This document shows positions 61,045-64,000 of a stretch of 64,000 bases of DNA, one piece after another. Source of the DNA: Siphonodentalium dalli (lineage: Eukaryota > Mollusca > Scaphopoda > Gadilida > Siphonodentaliidae). Numbering within the stretch: the stretch's first letter is position 1; every line of letters begins with the position of its first letter. Made by a program: the position numbers and the translations under genes. The notes under the pieces are model-generated. The model had not been told where the DNA came from, ran no database searches, and saw only the letters and a list, made by a program, of their open reading frames with translations. The stretch spans positions 148,025,559 through 148,089,558 of the forward strand of contig CP136066.1 in assembly GCA_032622095.1 (NCBI GenBank). The letters run 5' to 3'.

Positions 61045-62202
61045 CATTGGCGAATGAGTTTCTTACCTAAACGTCTCTCGCCTCAAGTGAATTATTTAAC
61101 ATAATTCTCGGAACTAATTGATTAATCTATTTATTACACTCCTACATCAATTTGGTTTGCCAAATATGATTAAAACACCCAGAATTAATGCATGAAATTC
61201 CCGATGTGGAGAAAGATCAACCATCGAAAATTCAGTCTAGATCAGTAAGCGACGTAACGTCTATGACGTCATGAGAAATGACATAATTCACCAGTGACAT
61301 TACCAATTTTAATTAACGGTGTTTTCAATGGAAATCGTGCTGACTCCTGAGGAGTGTAATAAAGTATTTTAATCATATTTTATGGCATTGATTGTTATTA
61401 AAAACACTATCTCCACTGGAAGAATGTAGAATTGCAACCACATCGATTGTACTATTTCAAAGATTACAACGAATTAACTATGCGCAAATGTAAATATTTA
61501 CTACTTTATTTGTGACAAATTATTGGATGATTAACATACGGCAATGATTGCATCAATAATTGTCAAGGCATGTAATTTGTTCATAACTATGATGCTGTTT
61601 TCTGCATATTTAGACATAAAATTTATAAAAATAACAAGTTTTTGCATGCTTATGTGCTATTCCATTCTGGACACCTCAGAAGAGACATCACTTTAAATAT
61701 CGACTTGTCACAATATTATATTTGTTATGTAAATTAAACTTTTGCATCCCATTTAGTTTGGCACAAGTAGGGGTATGTCTGTCCCCATTTGGTTCAACAT
61801 CTTGTTTGACTTGACCCATTGTTTGATGTATGATGGTGAGAATCAACAAATTCATCCTGGGGAACTCATTCTGCATGGCCTCATCTGCTATGGGAGACCT
61901 TGACTCATAATTAAGTTCCCCGATGGTGAAGATGATGTTGTGCACCCATTCAGCCCTGTTAATTAGCAAAAAACTCCCCAGGCCAAAAATATTTCCTCGC
62001 TAAAAAGCCTAGGATTCACATACATGTAGTTGCATGCTATACACATTGGGCACCTCGATTATGCATTGTGTCATCTGCCAATTTTGGGATGGACAAACTA
62101 AATTATAAAGAAAATGAAATTTTCTAAAGAAGTTTCAAAAGAAACCAAATAAAAATTTGTTAATTTAATAATAAGATACTTTTCAGAAAAGATTAGGCCT
62201 AA
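61045..62202. other. Non-coding flank after the gap
   Basis: No supported gene. A segment at 61366-61405 is the reverse complement of 58242-58286. An open minus frame at 61969-61688 is discussed among the rejected items. Confidence 0.4.
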
Positions 62203-62295
62203 GCAGAATGAGGCCCCCCAGAGGTTGAATTTAGTGATGCTAGCCGCTGTGTGGGGTAGCATGACTACAATCACCCTCTGGGGACCTCATTCTGC
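62203..62295. repeat. 93-bp foldback element
   Basis: Arms GCAGAATGAGGCCCCCCAGA and on (62203-62224) and CCTCTGGGGACCTCATTCTG and on (62275-62295). An inner hairpin (GCTAGCC ... GGGTAGC) sits in the loop. Confidence 0.6.
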
Positions 62296-62612
62296 AAATG
62301 ACGGCACCATATATTGAAGCCTTCAAACAAACTACTGCTTGGGGTAATATCAATCATGATTCAACATATCAGACCCAAATCACATCTTAACAATCATAGC
62401 CTGATATCACAATTGTACGAAGTACTGGAGACGATGATTGCTTTTAGGTCATACCACTCACAATACCCATTTAATAATTGTAACTGCATGCTGTTCAAGT
62501 CGATATGTCAAGTTTCTGATCAAATAACCATGTCTGATGATTCAACACTCCAGTCAACTTCACTTAACCATTTCTTGACAGGAGCTGCACAGATGCAGCA
62601 TTAAAGATCATG

Positions 62613-62777
62613 TGCCAGTGCATTCTCTTATATATGCGAATCTCCCATAGGGAGCCTCGCACATATAAGCGAATGCACTGGCTTACAAGGTCAAGATAAA
62701 TATTGCTAGGCCAATTGTATTCTCTTATATATGCGAGGCTCCCTGTGTGAGACACATATATAAGAGAATGCATTGGC
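62613..62777. repeat. Double hairpin module, relative of the g4 MITE core
   Basis: Hairpins 62613-62682 and 62710-62777 share the stem CATTCTCTTATATATGCGA with both hairpins of the piggyBac-like element at 45441-45659. Right of them, GGAAGGGTTAA at 62813-62823 resembles that element's right end. A matching left end is not seen. Confidence 0.6.
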
Positions 62778-62826
62778 ACAAGGTTTTCGCAAAATTTCAG
62801 GAAGCTCCAGTGATGGAAGGGTTAAT

Positions 62827-62914
62827 AACCCTTTCTTTACTAAATACTCATTGAAGAATAGTTCCTTTAGGAAATGTCCATTTAGTTTTTTAGTAGTTTA
62901 GTAAAGAAAAGGTT
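62827..62914. repeat. 88-bp foldback
   Basis: Arms AACCCTTTCTTTACTAAA and GTTTAGTAAAGAAAAGGTT around a loop. TTAA at 62822 and at 62913 lies beside the arms, which may indicate TTAA targeting. Confidence 0.5.
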
Positions 62915-64000
62915 AAAGATACATAAATTACAATTTCTTTGGCTTCGGGGGTAAAAAAATATTTGAATCAAGTCAAGGAACCCATCCATCAAAGCTCATA
63001 GTTATCAGATATTGAGTTTTTAAATCTGTTTTTTTTTTCACCACCTGAAATGTTTGGCGGCTTAGCAAATATTCAACGAGCCGACCGACTAGGGTCCTGC
63101 GAATTGGAGATTTTTATTGAATCATATATTGAATGAAATCAAATCGAATATTGAATCATACCTGTGTGTTGCATTCTCAATTAGGCATGTTTTGTCAACG
63201 ATTAGACGATTTGTGAAATGTTCTATGAACTTCCACGAAGTTCCATCATAACTTATGTAGCGATCAAATGACGTTCGCGATACTATTAACTTCAATTGAT
63301 AATTTCCAAGAAAAAAAAAGAAGATTAAAACGTCCATGTAGCCATCACAACGATTAATATATAATCATGCACTAAATGGATGATCGGAACTAAAAATGCC
63401 CGAAATTTGTACAGTTTGCATGTACATGCAAAATTGCAAATCCACATTTGGATACACCCGTTATAATATTGCTGGATGCCTCTGAGACAGATGATTCCAT
63501 TGATGGGTCATTGTCCCAGATGCTTGCGATTTATACACCATGTTGCATTCATCAAACATGTAATTTTCTGCACTGTCTGCAGCTTTATCATGTTTAAAAT
63601 AAACATGAATAACGGACGACATATTGTCAAGTGTCACGGAACGCTCCGAAACTGAAAATCAACTTCAAAAGAAAACACCTCTCACATGCACTTTTCGACC
63701 CCGGGAACACGTGTTGTTTACATTCTCAGCGATAATACATAACGCGGAATCTGAGATGGATAGTCGGCAGATAAAGCTAGCAGTTGCTCAGTCTCATCGC
63801 TTTTATAATTTACGTGCGTCGTCGGTCCATCGGCAATCTCCAAGCTTTTGGCTACCATGTTCAAAGCTAGAATTCAGACGTATTTAGTCATCCTATAGTG
63901 GCTAATTACTGGCTATACTTATATTTAATAGCATGCGAACATTTGCGATGTACAATAAGAATTATAAGGTGCATATATTCATAGTTTTCAGGAATTAAAT
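62915..64000. other. Right end, no gene recognised
   Basis: AT-rich sequence. A 44-codon plus frame from an ATG at 63756 to 63887 has no recognisable feature. Nothing else is supported. Confidence 0.35.

Noticed and set aside
61688-61969. 93-codon minus frame after the gap
   Set aside because: No initiating ATG near its start and no recognised domain. Part of it (AACTCATTCTGCA) resembles the nearby foldback arms, so it may be repeat sequence.
63624-63887. 87-codon plus frame
   Set aside because: The first ATG comes only at 63756. No domain, signal peptide or splice evidence.

Overview
This window is AT-rich eukaryotic DNA with short phase-matched exons, GT-AG introns, non-LTR retrotransposons, small DNA-transposon relics, microsatellites and a 100-N scaffold gap (60945-61044). 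It looks like an animal genome, most likely a marine invertebrate. The species cannot be named from sequence alone. There is no bacterial operon, CRISPR array or rRNA. Positions and splice sites were derived by eye and by comparing repeat copies; nothing was aligned or searched.

Layout. From 1 to about 54400 the window is a head-to-tail tandem array. Every unit carries, on the minus strand, one copy of the same gene. Five copies (g1-g5) are visible: g1 218-3025 (its 3' exon lies off the left edge), g2 12031-18671, g3 23785-30524, g4 39170-43789 and g5 48714-53270. An extra orphan 3' exon sits at 8112-8836. The gene begins with a CBM20 (starch/glycogen-binding) exon and ends with a long Ser/Thr/Asp/Glu-rich exon closing in a basic amphipathic tail. 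The exons at both ends are open in every copy, while the middle exons carry different lesions in different copies. The open exons all join in phase 1, so CBM20 + exon 5 + exon 6 + terminal exon gives an unbroken reading frame of 456 codons (457 in g4).

Between genes lies a retrotransposon nest: a jockey-superfamily LINE reverse transcriptase (RT) fused or nested with a Tx1/L1-like LINE and, in four of six blocks, a hAT-like miniature element. A CR1-like LINE occupies the last intron of g1-g3 but not g4-g5, which show the empty site. A piggyBac-like miniature element with TTAA duplication sits only upstream of g4. Copies g1-g3 are nearly identical; g4 and g5 are more diverged. Block duplications (3.9 kb at 5332-13153; a doubled LINE block at 31736-38000) and mosaic variants point to repeated unequal exchange or gene conversion.

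Right of the array (53313-57520) is a large imperfect inverted repeat built from unit spacer sequence, with a decayed plus-strand LINE in its centre. From 57521 to the gap are non-coding repeats: an approximately 150-bp tandem repeat, an 850-bp repeat shared with the array interior, and a degenerate minisatellite running into the gap. After the gap, 61045-64000 holds several foldback or hairpin elements and no gene I can support.
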